Shown: in pieces, positions 48,418 to 59,639 of the stretch
How the letters are laid out: the number at the start of each line of letters is the position of its first letter
Numbering within the stretch: position 1 is the first letter of the stretch
Assembly (NCBI GenBank): GCA_019009955.1
Contig: CM032232.1
Location: 53,507,001 to 53,571,000 of the forward strand
From: Riptortus pedestris
Taxonomy: Eukaryota; Arthropoda; Insecta; Hemiptera; Alydidae
Length of the DNA stretch: 64,000 bases
Reading direction: 5' to 3'
Notes under the pieces: model-generated
Databases searched by the model: none
Seen by the model: the letters and a program-made list of their open reading frames with translations, nothing else
What the model was told of the DNA's origin: nothing
Position numbers and translations under genes: made by a program

Positions 48418-48445
48418 TTTCGGCAGACCCTGCTGCCATCATCAG
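48418..48445 (-). ncRNA. Hammerhead-like half core, strong helix II
   Basis: Minus strand: CTGATGA (48445-48439), T, GGCAG-(6 nt)-CTGCC with five perfect pairs, GAAA (48421-48418), then CTGTTAGTG and an A-run. This is the cleanest CUGAUGA/GAAA arrangement in the window. The A-run just after it suggests a retroelement 3' end. Helices I and III are not resolved. Confidence 0.5.
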
Positions 48446-48824
48446 GCAACGATTACAAACACCTAAAACATTCATTTTAAACATCCTGCTGTAGTCCAAG
48501 AGACAACCTGGGAAAATGATGTACTCGTATGGGACTTCAGATGGAGCTTGTTAGTATGGTTATTAATATATTATATAACGTATTAAAAAATGTGTAAATA
48601 AAAATAATAATATTTTCTAAATTACAAATTAACAACATATACATTTGTATGTAATATAATATAAATACTAATCTAAATTATTATAATACTTAATTCAATA
48701 AATCAAAATTTAATGTAAACGTAGATTAAATAATTTTTTTATTGTACAAATAAATAGATATATCAAATTAACATAATTCATCTCTAAGATTTATAACAAA
48801 CCGAATACTTATAATAAGTATTAT

Positions 48825-49110
48825 GGCATATAATAAATAATATGCCGATTAAGGTAGTTTAAGCACTCCCATAATATTATTAAAATTCTTTCTTTAATAC
48901 TGTTAACTTTCGCAAATTTTGCCTTATTTTCACGGATGTAATCTAAAATATTTACCAAGGGTAGGTTTTTTCTTTGAGGCACTATATATTTGTCAAGGAA
49001 TTTTACCCAGTGTGATGTAAAAGAGGGGCAATAAAATAGTAAATGATTCAAATGTAGATATACATATTTTGGATACTATTTACACGCTTCTCCAGTTTTT
49101 ATAATGCGAG
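48825..49110 (-). pseudogene. C-terminal end of a non-LTR retrotransposon ORF
   Basis: The minus-strand frame reads 'LNHLLFYCPSFTSHWVKFL' (about 49040-48985) after 'GEACK', fitting the CxC...HLLFxCPxF zinc-knuckle region at the end of many Jockey/CR1-type LINE ORFs. It continues with 'LPLVNILDYI', the usual P..I..LL segment. A stop lies in the knuckle. The domain is recognised by pattern only. Confidence 0.5.
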
Positions 49111-49767
49111 TCATGGTTTTATAGGATAATTTTAAATACCATATAATTAGTTAATTTGATCAAATTTTCCTCTAAATTTGAATTTTGTCGTGTTAATTTC
49201 CTGCTGAAGGAGGACTCCAAATAGACGTCAGTGGCTATTAAAATAATTACGGAAATTTACTAGAATGCTACTTATGAACGTTTGGAAAGCTTTGCAAAAA
49301 ATACTTAAAAGATATTATTCTTTAACGCGGGCTTTCACCTTTTCTAATTGCTCATTCATAAACGCAGATTTTTTTAAAAAAAAAAAAAAAAGCCTAGAAA
49401 TCTTCAACAAAAGAAAATTCTATTCAGTTTTTAAAAGCTTTAATATTCAGTATTGAGATAATAATAAAAGTTCAATTTTGCACGCATTCCACCATTATAT
49501 TATAAGATTCAACGCAAGTTTCCTGATTTCTACTCCCGTTTAAAAAAAAAAAATCTCGTAAAGGGGCTTAGATTCCACTTTATCAAATTTAGTTGAGCTA
49601 AATATTTAATATAAATTTATTTAAAAGATTTTGTGGATTAATATTACCAAATACGAAGGAAATACAAAATAAAAAAAAAGAAAAGTTTATAAACTTTAAA
49701 ATAAAGAAGACGAAAAAATTCAAATGCAGTAGGCAACAGGTGACGACCATAAAACACACCGAAAATA
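49111..49767. other. AT-rich unique stretch
   Basis: Upstream of the LINE tail. More LINE sequence may be present on the minus strand but is too decayed to read. Confidence 0.4.
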
Positions 49768-50110
49768 CAGAAATCCGTGAAGCGGGAGCTCTATGTACAA
49801 AACGGATTTTCCACGTGAATGACACGCTATTGATCTGTCAAAAGTACCAGAAACGAATTAAAATTTAAGCGGAAAATAAGCTGATTGGAGGTAAAGTTGA
49901 AAGTCACATTAGTAGGGGGTTTAGGATGAATGATAATTTAAAAAAATAAAAAGTAAAATATATCCGTCAAAATTCATGTTTGGGAAAAAAGTTATAGCTC
50001 AATTTTTTCAAAATTATATTTTGCATAAGATTAATTAACATTCACTGATTCTAAATTTCCTTCTCCCCCCCCCCCCTTCTTTAAACCCACATCCTTATCC
50101 GATGAAAACA
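49768..50110 (+). mobile_element. H element, 3' truncated and decayed
   Basis: 5' end 'tccgtgaagcgggagctcta', 'ttttccacgtgaatgacacg', one worn module and a C-run at 50066-50077. Ends near 'tccttatccgatg'. Confidence 0.65.
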
Positions 50111-50227
50111 ATGTAATAATTAAGTTTGGCATAACACTTTTGTTAATATACTCCTTAGCTCTTGACTTCCATGCCAGGCAGGGAGAAGCTGCTCCTCTCA
50201 TTGTGGTAAAGGGGGTGTAGCTTCTGT

Positions 50228-50425
50228 CGAAAGTCATATCACATTACCAAATGCATTTAATGCAGAAGACTACGCGAGTTCGATTCACGCCTGAACAAAG
50301 GAATTAATTTAGTGACGGAATTCATTGAATAAAATCCTGCGTGCCACCTTAGCTAGAAAAGGGTGGTAACCTGTAGATAAACCGTCCCAATTAGCCTCAG
50401 TTGAAAAATGTGGACGTTAATAAAT
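50228..50425 (+). mobile_element. SINE-L
   Basis: B box 'gagttcgattcacgcc', 'tagctagaaaagggtggtaa', tail 'gtggacgttaataaata'. The head is partly decayed. Confidence 0.85.
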
Positions 50426-50504
50426 AATTTAATTTCGTTTCATATTTAAGCGACGGAAAAAGGTATAGAACAAAAAGAGGTTTATTGAGTACTGATAACA
50501 AATA

Positions 50505-50755
50505 TTATTTAGGACAAATGTTATTGCAAATTTGATGGTCTATAAATGTTGTTATGTACGTTGTTTCACTTGATTATTAACGGAGATATTTGCATGTTTT
50601 TAGTTAATGGACTACAGTAAACCGAAGTTCTCCTACTCATGTCGTGTTAACAATAAGCTGTTTTTGAGATGAATTGACATTTTGAGATAAATTTAAATAC
50701 ATGACCCACGTGGGAAATCTTCTTAGTAACAGCAGCCTCTGCTTGACGGACTTTT
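50505..50755 (-). mobile_element. H element, 5' half
   Basis: 'aatgttattgcaaatttgat' to a complete 5' end with 'gcagcctctgcttgacggac' at 50731-50750. Confidence 0.8.
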
Positions 50756-50756
50756 C

Positions 50757-50840
50757 TATGTTTGATCGATGGACACTTGAAAACATTTTTAGAAAATCAT
50801 GAACACGACCTAGATAGCTAATTTCTCTTAAAGGGGATAT
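50757..50840 (+). mobile_element. H element 3' body fragment
   Basis: 'ttgatcgatggacacttgaa', 'cgacctagatagctaatttc', 'tcttaaaggggata'. It faces away from the copy on its left and starts within 7 bp of that copy's 5' end. Confidence 0.7.
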
Positions 50841-51709
50841 ACTTATATAGAAAAAAGAAATTTGGCACGGTTTCGCCGAGTAAGCTAAGCCCTTTGGTAC
50901 GAACACCAGTTATAAGTAGCAAGTATTATTGATTTGAAGTGTACTGCCCACATTTGAGTATTTTATTGTCATTTAACGGTGTATCTGGCACCCGGGAGTA
51001 ACTAATTAAAATACAAAAAGAAGGAGACTGAAGTTCCCAATAAATTGAATTCCTCCAGCAGGCGGAAGAAAGAAGAAACGTTTGCATTTTAGTGTTGCCT
51101 TCGAGGTTTAGAAGCTTCTATTTCACAAACGAAACGGTTTACGACCGAAAGCTGGAATTAGTGCCCACACTTTTGGTACTAAAAATCGATTATGATTCAG
51201 CAACTAAGAGGTGCTCTCATGAAAATTCATGAGTTTGACACAGTTGCTTCAAGAGGTGCATCATGAAAGCTGAGCGGATGCATCGTGACAATCTAACTCT
51301 TCAACACTTCACCACTTTCATTCCTTGTTTTGTGTCGCTCTCTCTTATTGTTACACTCAGTTTACTTAACAATGCACTTAAGTGCGTCTCGTGAGGAGTA
51401 TGACTAGTGGGGAAGGAAAATCATTTCTCGGTATGTTTTTTTCTTTTCTTTCATGTCTACAGTTTTCTCAAACACAGAAATCTGATCCAATACAATTGGG
51501 TCAAGCCTTCGATAGGGAAGTCCACGTAGCTTTTAAATGAGAGACTAAAACTTACATTCTAAAAATACAGAAGAAATGGTCAATATAACTTCACTTTCGG
51601 CCAGTGCTCTTAAAGATGTGCACAACAGTTTGATTTTGTTATAGTTAAGATCTTGAAGAAGGTGAGAAACACCACAAAAACATATAAGACATCTAAATAA
51701 ACTATATAC

Positions 51710-51714
<5 letters not shown>
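50841..51714. other. Unique stretch
   Basis: No gene or family repeat recognised. Confidence 0.4.
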
Positions 51715-51756
<42 letters not shown>

Positions 51757-52654
51757 CATATACATATACATATACTTGTGTTACCACTCTAGGGGTGGAA
51801 AGGTTTTTTTTATCTATACCAAACTTGATGTTTCATGCGATACTAAGTCAAGTTCGTTAATGGCTGAAATTGGACCAGCGGGAAGGGGGAGGATTTAGGG
51901 GTGGGGGATAATTTCGAAAATTCAAAATATCTCCGTTATTATGAGTTGGATCAAAGACTTGTTTAGAGGCAATCTTATTGATAACTTAATTGTCTATAAA
52001 CGATGTAAATAAATTTATTCTATATCTTGAATATTAGTTTAGATATATCACTTTTTTTTTTTTAGTTTTCTGACTTAAGTATACCCCAACTTCTACTCAT
52101 GTCAGAACAGCAATACGCTGTTATATGATGACAAAGTTTATTCTAACCTTTAATACCAAATATTGTTTTCAAGCGACCATTATTATGCTAGATAAATGCA
52201 AATTCGTTATGTAGTACGACATCATTTACGATTTTACGTTCTTGTTTCGAAAATGTTAATTTGATCTATACCACATTCGACATTTAGCCGTTTCTGTTAA
52301 AACTAAAGATCATATTTGTCATTTGTAAAAATCGGACATAGAACAGTGGGGGTATTGATAAGGAGGGGGTCCCTAATAAAACATTTTCGTTACTATGAGT
52401 GAGATCGTAAAATATTATAGAACCATTCTTGCTAAACTAATGATGATCTACAATTGTTTTTCTATGCATTTTTACATATCTCAAGTATTAAACGAGTTAT
52501 GCTTGCTTTCTTGTTTTCAGCTTTCAGTAACCCCCACCCCCTTCTACTTAACGGTTTCTGTATACAGAAATAGGAAATATGTGGTGAGATGAGATCACAC
52601 ATTATACCTTGACGTAGGAAATCTCCTTAATGTACGCAGCCCCTGCGAGGCCGA
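51715..52654 (-). mobile_element. H element (H2), 3' body missing
   Basis: A TA core (51717-51752) then two reversed modules (51840-52070 and 52290-52520) and a 5' end 'taatgtacgcagcccctgcg' with the flank changed to 'aggccgat'. The unit recurs at about 450 bp. Confidence 0.85.
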
Positions 52655-52664
52655 TTTTTTTTCA

Positions 52665-52830
52665 TTTTCGGCATTCAAAAAAAACCTAACTCCTAGTTAT
52701 GCGATTTACATTTCAAGCTGTTACAACGCTAAAAATCTTAGGTCGAGTATTAGTTTCAAGCCTTCGCAAGGATTATACAAAAGAGTTTGAGTCAGTCTAC
52801 AAAGTAGGAAATCTGCTTAGTTTACGCCGC
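52665..52830 (-). mobile_element. Second H 5' end next to the first
   Basis: 'tcggcattcaaaaaaaacct' (the end of a module), 'aagctgttacaacgctaaaa' and 'ggaaatctgcttagtttacg' then 'ccgc'. It follows the 52654 terminus directly in the same orientation. Confidence 0.75.
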
Positions 52831-53395
52831 TTGAAAATGTTATGCACACATTAACTGTTTCATGACCAGACATATTAATTTATTGCACTTAGAACCAGTT
52901 CTTAATATCATGAAAGCCAGCCGATAAATTCCGTGACTAGTCGTTCTAGAAATTACAATTATAGAGAACTATAAGCAACACTATAATGGCAACTATCGGG
53001 TATATACAGTTATATTAACTCCTGACTAATTGTCTAGGGTGATATAGATACTAGTCTATAAAGGTGTGTCTATTAATTGCTAACTGCTGCTATTACCATG
53101 TATCAGTAATTACGTACATTGAAACATTAAGTACCTTACATAATTAATGGAAGTTTTAGAGCAAGGCTATATCCGAGTAGTAATCGATGAATATTAACCT
53201 CTGCGATATTTTGTTATACCTTTTTGCGACGAAATGCCTTCAATGATGTGTAATCCAACTTCTAAATGTATTTTTGAAAGGATTCACACTAATGGAACCT
53301 ATTAAAAAAGAAAAAATTGGTCTACTTTTACCTGGTTATAAACTTTTGACTTTCCTCGCTTAAAGAGCCGTAAAATCAGATTCTGTGTAATAAAA
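52831..53395. other. Stretch without recognisable feature
   Basis: Unique AT-rich sequence between H copies. Confidence 0.4.
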
Positions 53396-54251
53396 GTCCG
53401 TCACGCAGAGTCTGCGTAAACAAAACAGGTTTCCCATGTGCTAGTAGTGCACACTATTGTGACCTCTTCTCTTCTTTTTTTTTTCTATTTCTACATAAAA
53501 ATCGGAATAATAGAAGTGGAGATTTACTGAAGGCTGAAAACAAGAATGTACGAATAACTCGCATCATATTAAAGCGACGAAAAAATGTACAATACAACAA
53601 TGGTAGACCATGGATTAACAATATTGGCTCAAAATTGTCCGATACGACTCATAACAACAGAGATATTTTGAATTTTCTAATACCCCCACTTCTAACTCCC
53701 CCCCCCTCTACTATTCCTAGTCCAATTTCAGACATAACGTCTACGTGTGTTCCATGAAAAAATTGAATATAGAGTATGGAATAGATCAAATAAACATTTT
53801 CGATTTAAGAACGAAAAATCTTATTTTATGAAGTCATCACACACCGAATTTGCAAGTGTCTCACGTGATAAGCGTCCGCTGAAAACATTATTTCGTTTTT
53901 AAGCTTCCAATAAAGTGGTTCGTGAAATATTGGCTTATTTTTAACTTGCAAAGGCTAAAAGTGGGGTTTCACTAGATGTTAAAAACTAAATAAATGCTAA
54001 TATCTTTGTTAATATTCAAGATATGTGTGTAACTATAATAGAAGCAAAATAAAATTCAAAACGATTTGTTACAATATATACCATTTTCCAATCCGACTTA
54101 TAACAACGGAGATATTTTAATCCCACCCCCTCCCAATAGTTCATTTTCAGCAAGTTACGAACTTGATTTTTAGTTTTTTATAAAAATTTTAAATATTGGA
54201 TTGGTTAATTATCAAAAATAAATTGCGACCGCTAGAGCGTTAAAAGGAAAA

Positions 54252-54283
<32 letters not shown>

Positions 54284-54402
54284 CGGACCTCATTTTCATC
54301 GTTTCCTGGGAAGGAGCGATTTGCATTTGACGATATTTTTCAAAAGTTTAGTCGCGAGTACAATCTAAATTGCTGATTTCCCTAAGCAGGAAAATCTGCT
54401 AA
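53396..54402 (+). mobile_element. H element (H2), full length
   Basis: 5' end GTCCGTCACGCAGAGTCTGCG; two modules, with the 'agatatttt' landmarks about 450 bp apart (near 53662 and 54111); linker 'gatcaaataaacattttcga'; TA core 54254-54280; 3' body; 3' terminus 'gatttccctaagcaggaaaa' then 'tctgctaa'. It is the only H2 copy with both ends, a TA core and no other element inserted, and so defines the subfamily. Confidence 0.9.
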
Positions 54403-54410
54403 TAACCCTG

Positions 54411-54426
54411 TTAATAATCCGTTCAA

Positions 54427-54499
<73 letters not shown>

Positions 54500-54866
54500 C
54501 TGTTACCGCTCTAGTGGTCGCAAGGTTTGTTTGATCGTTACCAAACTCGACATTTAGTCGTTTTATGTAAAAAGAAAGATTAAGTTCGTTAACGGCTGAA
54601 ATCGGACCAGTGGGAGGGGGGTTTAGAGGGGAGGAGTTTCAAAAATTCGAAATTTCTCCATTACTATACGTCGGATCGAAACATTGTACAGAATCAATCT
54701 TATAGCAAATTAAATTAACTATATATATTTATATATACATTTATTCTCTATCTTGAATATTAACCGAGATTTGCATTTTTATTAAATCTAGACGGTTAAC
54801 GGACGAGTAACTCCCGCCAAAAGCTAGTTCGGCCGGCTTAGCTTACACAGCCCCTGCGTGATGGAC
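54411..54866 (-). mobile_element. H element (H1), 3' body missing
   Basis: Starts 'aatccgttcaaaac' at the TA core (54428-54496), then one module with the 'ccgccaaaagctagttcggc' variant and a 5' end 'acacagcccctgcgtgatgg'. It lies tail to tail with the copy ending at 54402. Confidence 0.85.
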
Positions 54867-54884
54867 TTTTGATTTATTTTACCT

Positions 54885-55030
54885 CTTCTCTAAACCTACC
54901 ATTATCGAACTTGATATACTTTAAATTATGGTACATAATTTACATTAAACACTTAAATATCGAGTTTAGAGACAATTAAACAAAAACTGGGACAAGCAGA
55001 GCGTTAACCGAAAATGTAAATATGTTTAAA
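54885..55030 (+). mobile_element. H element fragment
   Basis: 'ccattatcgaacttgatata', 'aatatcgagtttagagacaa' and 'cagagcgttaaccgaaaatg' form the segment before the TA core. Confidence 0.65.
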
Positions 55031-55257
55031 ATTTGTATCGGATCTATATTCTTCCATGTTGTTAAGCACAAAAATGGTTTAGCATGTTTCATCTGAATGT
55101 GTGTTTTTATTATCATCTCATGACATGAAAACAAAAGCCTAGGAGTTGCAAAACATATGTTTTATACCTAACCTATACCTTACAATTAGGCAAAGAGATA
55201 TAAATATAGAGATCCTTCATTATATTATTTATTAACAGTCCTTAACGAATAAAATGG

Positions 55258-55510
55258 ATGCCTGGATATAGCGGTAAATGGTGAAATGTCTAAGGCGTCT
55301 ATTGGTGATCTGCAATTAACAGTAGCTGGGTCGAACATCGCCTTATGACAGCTCTAACAACCCTTAACTCGGTTCATGGCCTCTCCAGACATTAATAGGC
55401 CCAGCCATGGATAAACTAGGCTCTGCAGTCGTTAGTCACTACTCACCGATCTCTCTTTGGACTCGACCACAATTGGTGGTCGACAATGCTCATAGGACTA
55501 AATGTCAGGA
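55258..55510 (+). mobile_element. tRNA-derived SINE-like repeat, different from SINE-L
   Basis: The head has a Leu/Ser-like 'gaaatgtctaaggcgtctat' and a B-box-like 'gctgggtcgaacatcgcc' (55324-55341). A GC-richer body follows. No second copy seen here, so the call rests on the head. Confidence 0.5.
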
Positions 55511-55604
55511 GTAATCAATTAATTGATTGAATTGACAGAAATCGACAAAAAATAGTGTTATAAGTAAATTACAGCTTGTAGCTTTGACAAACTTGTTTGC
55601 TTAA

Positions 55605-55796
55605 GGAACTGGCAAGGTCAAGGTGCTGGCAAAGGTGGACCGATACCAAGAAAGACTTGTTCGAGAAGCCATAGAAGTAGCAAAATACCCAAATAACTTC
55701 AACAGAGAGGATGGATACAGACTCCAGGAAACTCTGGAAGCACGTCATTCCACAGAGACCACAGATATGAAACAAAAACGACAGTATAGCCGGTGA
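55605..55796 (+). pseudogene. Penelope-like element ORF, C-terminal end
   Basis: A frame ending at a stop (55794-55796) reads 'KVKVLAKVDRYQERLVREAI', then 'EVAKYPNNFNREDGYRL'. This matches the segment after the GIY-YIG endonuclease domain of Penelope-like retroelements, whose usual form is xxYxxRxxREAIEIxKxxNNFNREDGYxLSxxW. Only the last 60 or so codons are present: a stop at 55602 and non-matching upstream sequence show 5' truncation, the usual fate of these elements. The reverse-strand frames covering the same bases are not genes. A hammerhead-like motif lies 120 bp downstream. Confidence 0.75.
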
Positions 55797-55916
55797 ACAG
55801 CCACCGGAAGAAGTATCCGTAGACACCAGGAAGGGAAGACTCCACCCAAGGGAACGGGATAAAACTCACATATATACCTAAGGTGAACACACAACTCTTC
55901 AGTCTCAGAGATAGCT

Positions 55917-55946
55917 TTGAGGAAGCTAGAAGCATGTCTAGCGAAA
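55917..55946 (+). ncRNA. Hammerhead-like half core in the Penelope 3' region
   Basis: TTGAGGA (one change from CUGANGA), then GCTAGA...TCTAGC with six perfect pairs, then GAAA and CGTTGGC. It sits about 120 bp after the stop of the Penelope-like ORF, in its 3' noncoding region. The change in the first core base would be expected to impair activity. Confidence 0.45.
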
Positions 55947-56275
55947 CGTTGGCAACAAAAATGAAGACACGGGCAATACCCGAAGACCTTAATAGTATTA
56001 ATGAACGAATATACTTCGATGCGTACGAATGCAGCTGTAACAACGCCTTGAATATCAATTAACAATATTCCCCCCCATGAATTGATTTAAACCCCATTTG
56101 CTAATTTGATTGCTCCATTAATGAACGCAGATTGTACTCTTCAATTGCTGGCAGTTGGAAAACGAGATGGTTCCAGCTACGACCTAGATTGGACTTATGT
56201 ATTAGTATGTTGTACAAGGAACAATTATTTTAGTCGCAGGGGAAAATCCAAAGTTTCAGCTATTGTTTCCATGTA

Positions 56276-56460
56276 TTTAAGGCTCAGGTTAGCGTTGTGA
56301 ATTAAGGCGTTGGTCTTAATCTCACATGGTTAACCGCGGACGTGGGTTCGTCCCCCTCCCCACCTTATTGAGAATTTACTAAAGAATAATATCCTTATAT
56401 TCCCACCTTGACTAGAAAAGAGGAGGACCTTTAATAACCCACCTCAATCTCATTAAAATT
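56276..56460 (+). mobile_element. SINE-L, excellent head
   Basis: 'aaggctcaggttagcgttgt', 'gaattaaggcgttggtctta' and 'atctcacatggttaaccgcg' give the clearest tRNA-Leu resemblance in the window. The B box is damaged ('gggttcgtccccc'). The tail is shortened. Confidence 0.9.
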
Positions 56461-56796
56461 CTCACTTACAACATATCAGTGGGGCAAGACTTGGAGGGTA
56501 TATCAATGTTATAGTCTACATATTCATACTGGCTAAAGCCTGTCATTAGTCAGCTTATGTTGGCTACAGGCTACAGAGGAATACTCTCTAACTACTCTGC
56601 AGAATATTTTTTTTTTTTTCAACTCATGCCTGGGTATGATGCAGGCGGGAATAGTAAACTAGCCCTAATAAGCCTCTTATTCCCTTGTTCGTTCCCGGTA
56701 AAATCAGGTTTACTTGAGCTACATACACGTGATCAATTACGTGATGTATCGTGGAAATACTATGATAGTAAATGATATGTTTTGAAGAAATAAAAT
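56461..56796. other. Stretch without recognisable feature
   Basis: A 72-residue forward frame (56557-56775) carries no domain. Confidence 0.4.
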
Positions 56797-56960
56797 GTTA
56801 TGTATTAACATCCAATTTGTCCTACTCGGCTAATTGGTAGGGGTAATCTACAGGTTACCTTACTCTTTTAGCCGGGGGAGGGGTCAAAGCATTTTAATTA
56901 ATAAATTCCTCTGGCCCAGGTGAGAATCAAACTCAAGTCTAGAACATTGACTCCTATATG
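56797..56960 (-). mobile_element. SINE-L, head truncated
   Basis: 'taacatccaatttgtcctac', 'gtaatctacaggttacctta', 'cccaggtgagaatcaaactc'. Confidence 0.8.
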
Positions 56961-57199
56961 AAGTATGTTTAGCTAAAATCAAACACCTAATCCATACTAT
57001 CGGTTTGCTATGTTCATTTATATTGCAGAAACTATTTACTCTAGTATCAATTAAAAAAAAGACAGATTTCACTTCAAAATACTTATATTTAATTTATTTA
57101 AATGTTATTAAATATTTATTTAAATGTTTTATTTTGAACTCTATAGAAGTAAATTTGCTTTGTTGTTAAGAACTTTCATTTTTTTTATTTCTTACTTTG

Positions 57200-57262
57200 A
57201 AATAAATTCCAGTAGCACAGGCGGGAATGAAACTCGCCTTGAAGAAATAGGTAAAGAACTTT
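57200..57262 (-). mobile_element. SINE-L fragment
   Basis: 'aaataaattccagtagcaca' and 'ggcgggaatgaaactcgcc' are the body end and the reversed B box. The tail and most of the head are missing. Confidence 0.65.
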
Positions 57263-58429
57263 AAATTGATTCATTCAAAAATTCAAGTTAGATTAAGGTT
57301 TATTAATTTTAAATGCCCACCAAGGAAGATAATATCGAGTGTAAAGTATATCGTATACAATATTGGTTTACTATCCATTGGAGGGCTACTTTAGACATTG
57401 TTTGGTTATCCAACGAGTCCTGAACACAGTAATTCAATCTCCCACTTCATCATCATTGAGCCGAGCACAAGGGAACAGTCGAAATGATGATGATAATCGG
57501 AGCGGGAGTATACAATAAGAGTGGAATCAGCGGACGAATCTGTCACGAGTAGGCGAGACTGAAAACAATAAGAGGCTGCGATAGGGGCCGCGTCCGAGCT
57601 GGGGAGGAGATGGTGCTCGTATCAATTGGTCTAGATGTTCGTGGCTAGACAAGGTGCAGCGTGAGAGGGCGGGGTTCGACCACCCCTAGCTCATCTCTCT
57701 CGAAGGAGAAAGTGTATGAGGTCAAGTTCAGCCGTTGCACAAGAGACGCCCTCGCCATTGGCCCACTGACGACCTCATATGCATATCATTAACAGTATTG
57801 ACCGGCCCGATGATGATGACGAGTCGACGAGGATTAAATCATCGCGCTAGAACAAAAAGTCTCCGGTCGTGACTGGGTAATTGATACTACTGACAGCTGG
57901 ATGGGTTGAACCGCCCAAGTTGTTTGTATTGGAGCGAGCATAATAATACAGCCCTTCATTGTAAGTAAAATACAACAAGGATTAAAGTGTTGTCTTTGTT
58001 CAAACACTCCACCATCTGTAAGAATCGTGCTTAGCAAAGATACAATTATTCTCTTCGTAAATATTTACTACTCACACAAGCATTAGACCTAAAATCATTG
58101 AATATCGGATTACTATTACTTCATAAGTTAGTATCAATTATTATTATATACCAAATTGATTATAAGTTAATACTGCTGGGTTATTTGTCACAAAGTCAGG
58201 GATAGAGAAATATAGGAGAAATGCAAGATAGGCGACGATGGCGGAGGACTGAGAAGTGGATGGTTTATCTGAAGAAAGGGACTATTGAACAACAAGAAGG
58301 AAAATGAAAATAGAATTTCAACCACTTAGGCGCAAATAACTCTCCGGAGTTCGGTGCCTATTTACAATAAAGTAAATAGGTTAGTATCGGTGCACCTTTG
58401 TATAACCTCATTTTTAAGCTCAGAAATAT
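57263..58429. other. Unique stretch with GC-rich island 57440-57840
   Basis: The island is CpG-bearing ('ggggccgcgtccgagctggg') and contrasts with its AT-rich flanks. It has no homology to repeats here and no long frame. A promoter or exon is possible but unsupported. Confidence 0.4.
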
Positions 58430-58435
58430 ATTTTT

Positions 58436-59325
58436 TTTTGTTTCATAGTTACCAAACTCGGTATTTAAACGTTTTATGAAAAAATGAAGATGAACCCGTT
58501 AATGACTGAAATCAAACCTAGGAAGGGTGGTAGGGATTAAAGGAGGGAAATTTCGAAATTTAAAATATATACTTTATTATGAATAAATGATATTGAACCA
58601 ATCACATTAAACTTTTGCGTTTCTACAATTGTTGTTTTATACATTTTCTCGTAACATAATTACTAAGAGAGTTAATCATACTTTCGGAGTTATAAGTTTA
58701 TAAGGGAGTTTAAATAAACAAATTAAATAAATTTGATCAAATCTTCTATATTTGTGATAATTCCTCGGTATTTAACAATTATTGTTTATTGGTAGCTAAA
58801 TTTTTTATTAAATAAACAAAAACTCCAAATCTCTTCTGACACCAACAGTACTAACCACACAAAAGATAGTTGCCCTTTTATTAATTTGTTTAGGGTCGAA
58901 ATGTTTGTTCGATAGTTATCAAACTCGGTATTTAAACGTTTTATAAAAAAAAATGAAGATGAACCTCGTTGAGGCTGTAATCGGACCTGAGGAGGGGGGG
59001 TTTAAAGGAGGGAAATTTCGAAAATTAAAATATATAATTTATCATGAATAAGTGATATAGAACCAATCACATTTGAGTGTCTACATTTGTTTTATACATT
59101 TTCTCGTAATATAAATACTAAGCAATTTAATCATACTTTCTTGTTATCAGGTTATAATGGCGGTCAAATAAACAAATTAAATAAATTCAACCAAAGCTGA
59201 GATCAAGGGTGACATTTTTTAATATTTTTTTAATTGGGTGATTTATAATATAATGATCCATATTCTATATTCGCGATAATTCTTCCATATTATAGTAATT
59301 ATTGTCTATTGGTAAATAAATTTTG
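58436..59325 (-). repeat. Tandem duplication of an H-derived segment
   Basis: Two copies, 58436-58810 and 58905-59325, about 470-480 bp apart. Each has the reversed H module ('accaaactcggtatttaaac', then 'gaagatgaac', 'ggagggaaatttcg') and then the same non-H tail ('aataaacaaattaaataaat', 'gataattc', 'attattg', 'ctattggta'). The shared tail shows local duplication after H had inserted. Confidence 0.75.
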
Positions 59326-59639
59326 GTAACTCATCTAGCCTGAAATACTGAAACAGAAATTCATAATTAGTGTTGGATTTAATTTTTATCAGTTGTATAA
59401 AAAAAAGTCTGTCTTGATAAAGAAAAAAAAAAAATGATTTCATGGATTTGCTGATTGCGCCCTACATGTTTTGTCTCTTCTTTGATTTTTGATGTGTTAA
59501 TATAATATATTCTCATGCAACTTAAATTCCGAATGTTAATCTTCTTTCACAACTAGAACTTTTTCTTTTTCTCAAGGCCGGATATCTGCCTGTCTATCTG
59601 CCTCTGAAGATGTTGAAGCAATGACAGGAAGAGGACTAG

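Noticed and set aside
51120..51160. 'acgaaacggtttacgaccgaaag' considered as another hammerhead-like core
   Set aside because: No CUGANGA within reach of a helix on either strand.
55569..56065. Three overlapping reverse frames up to 119 residues
   Set aside because: Antisense to the Penelope-like ORF end and its 3' region, which explains the sequence better.
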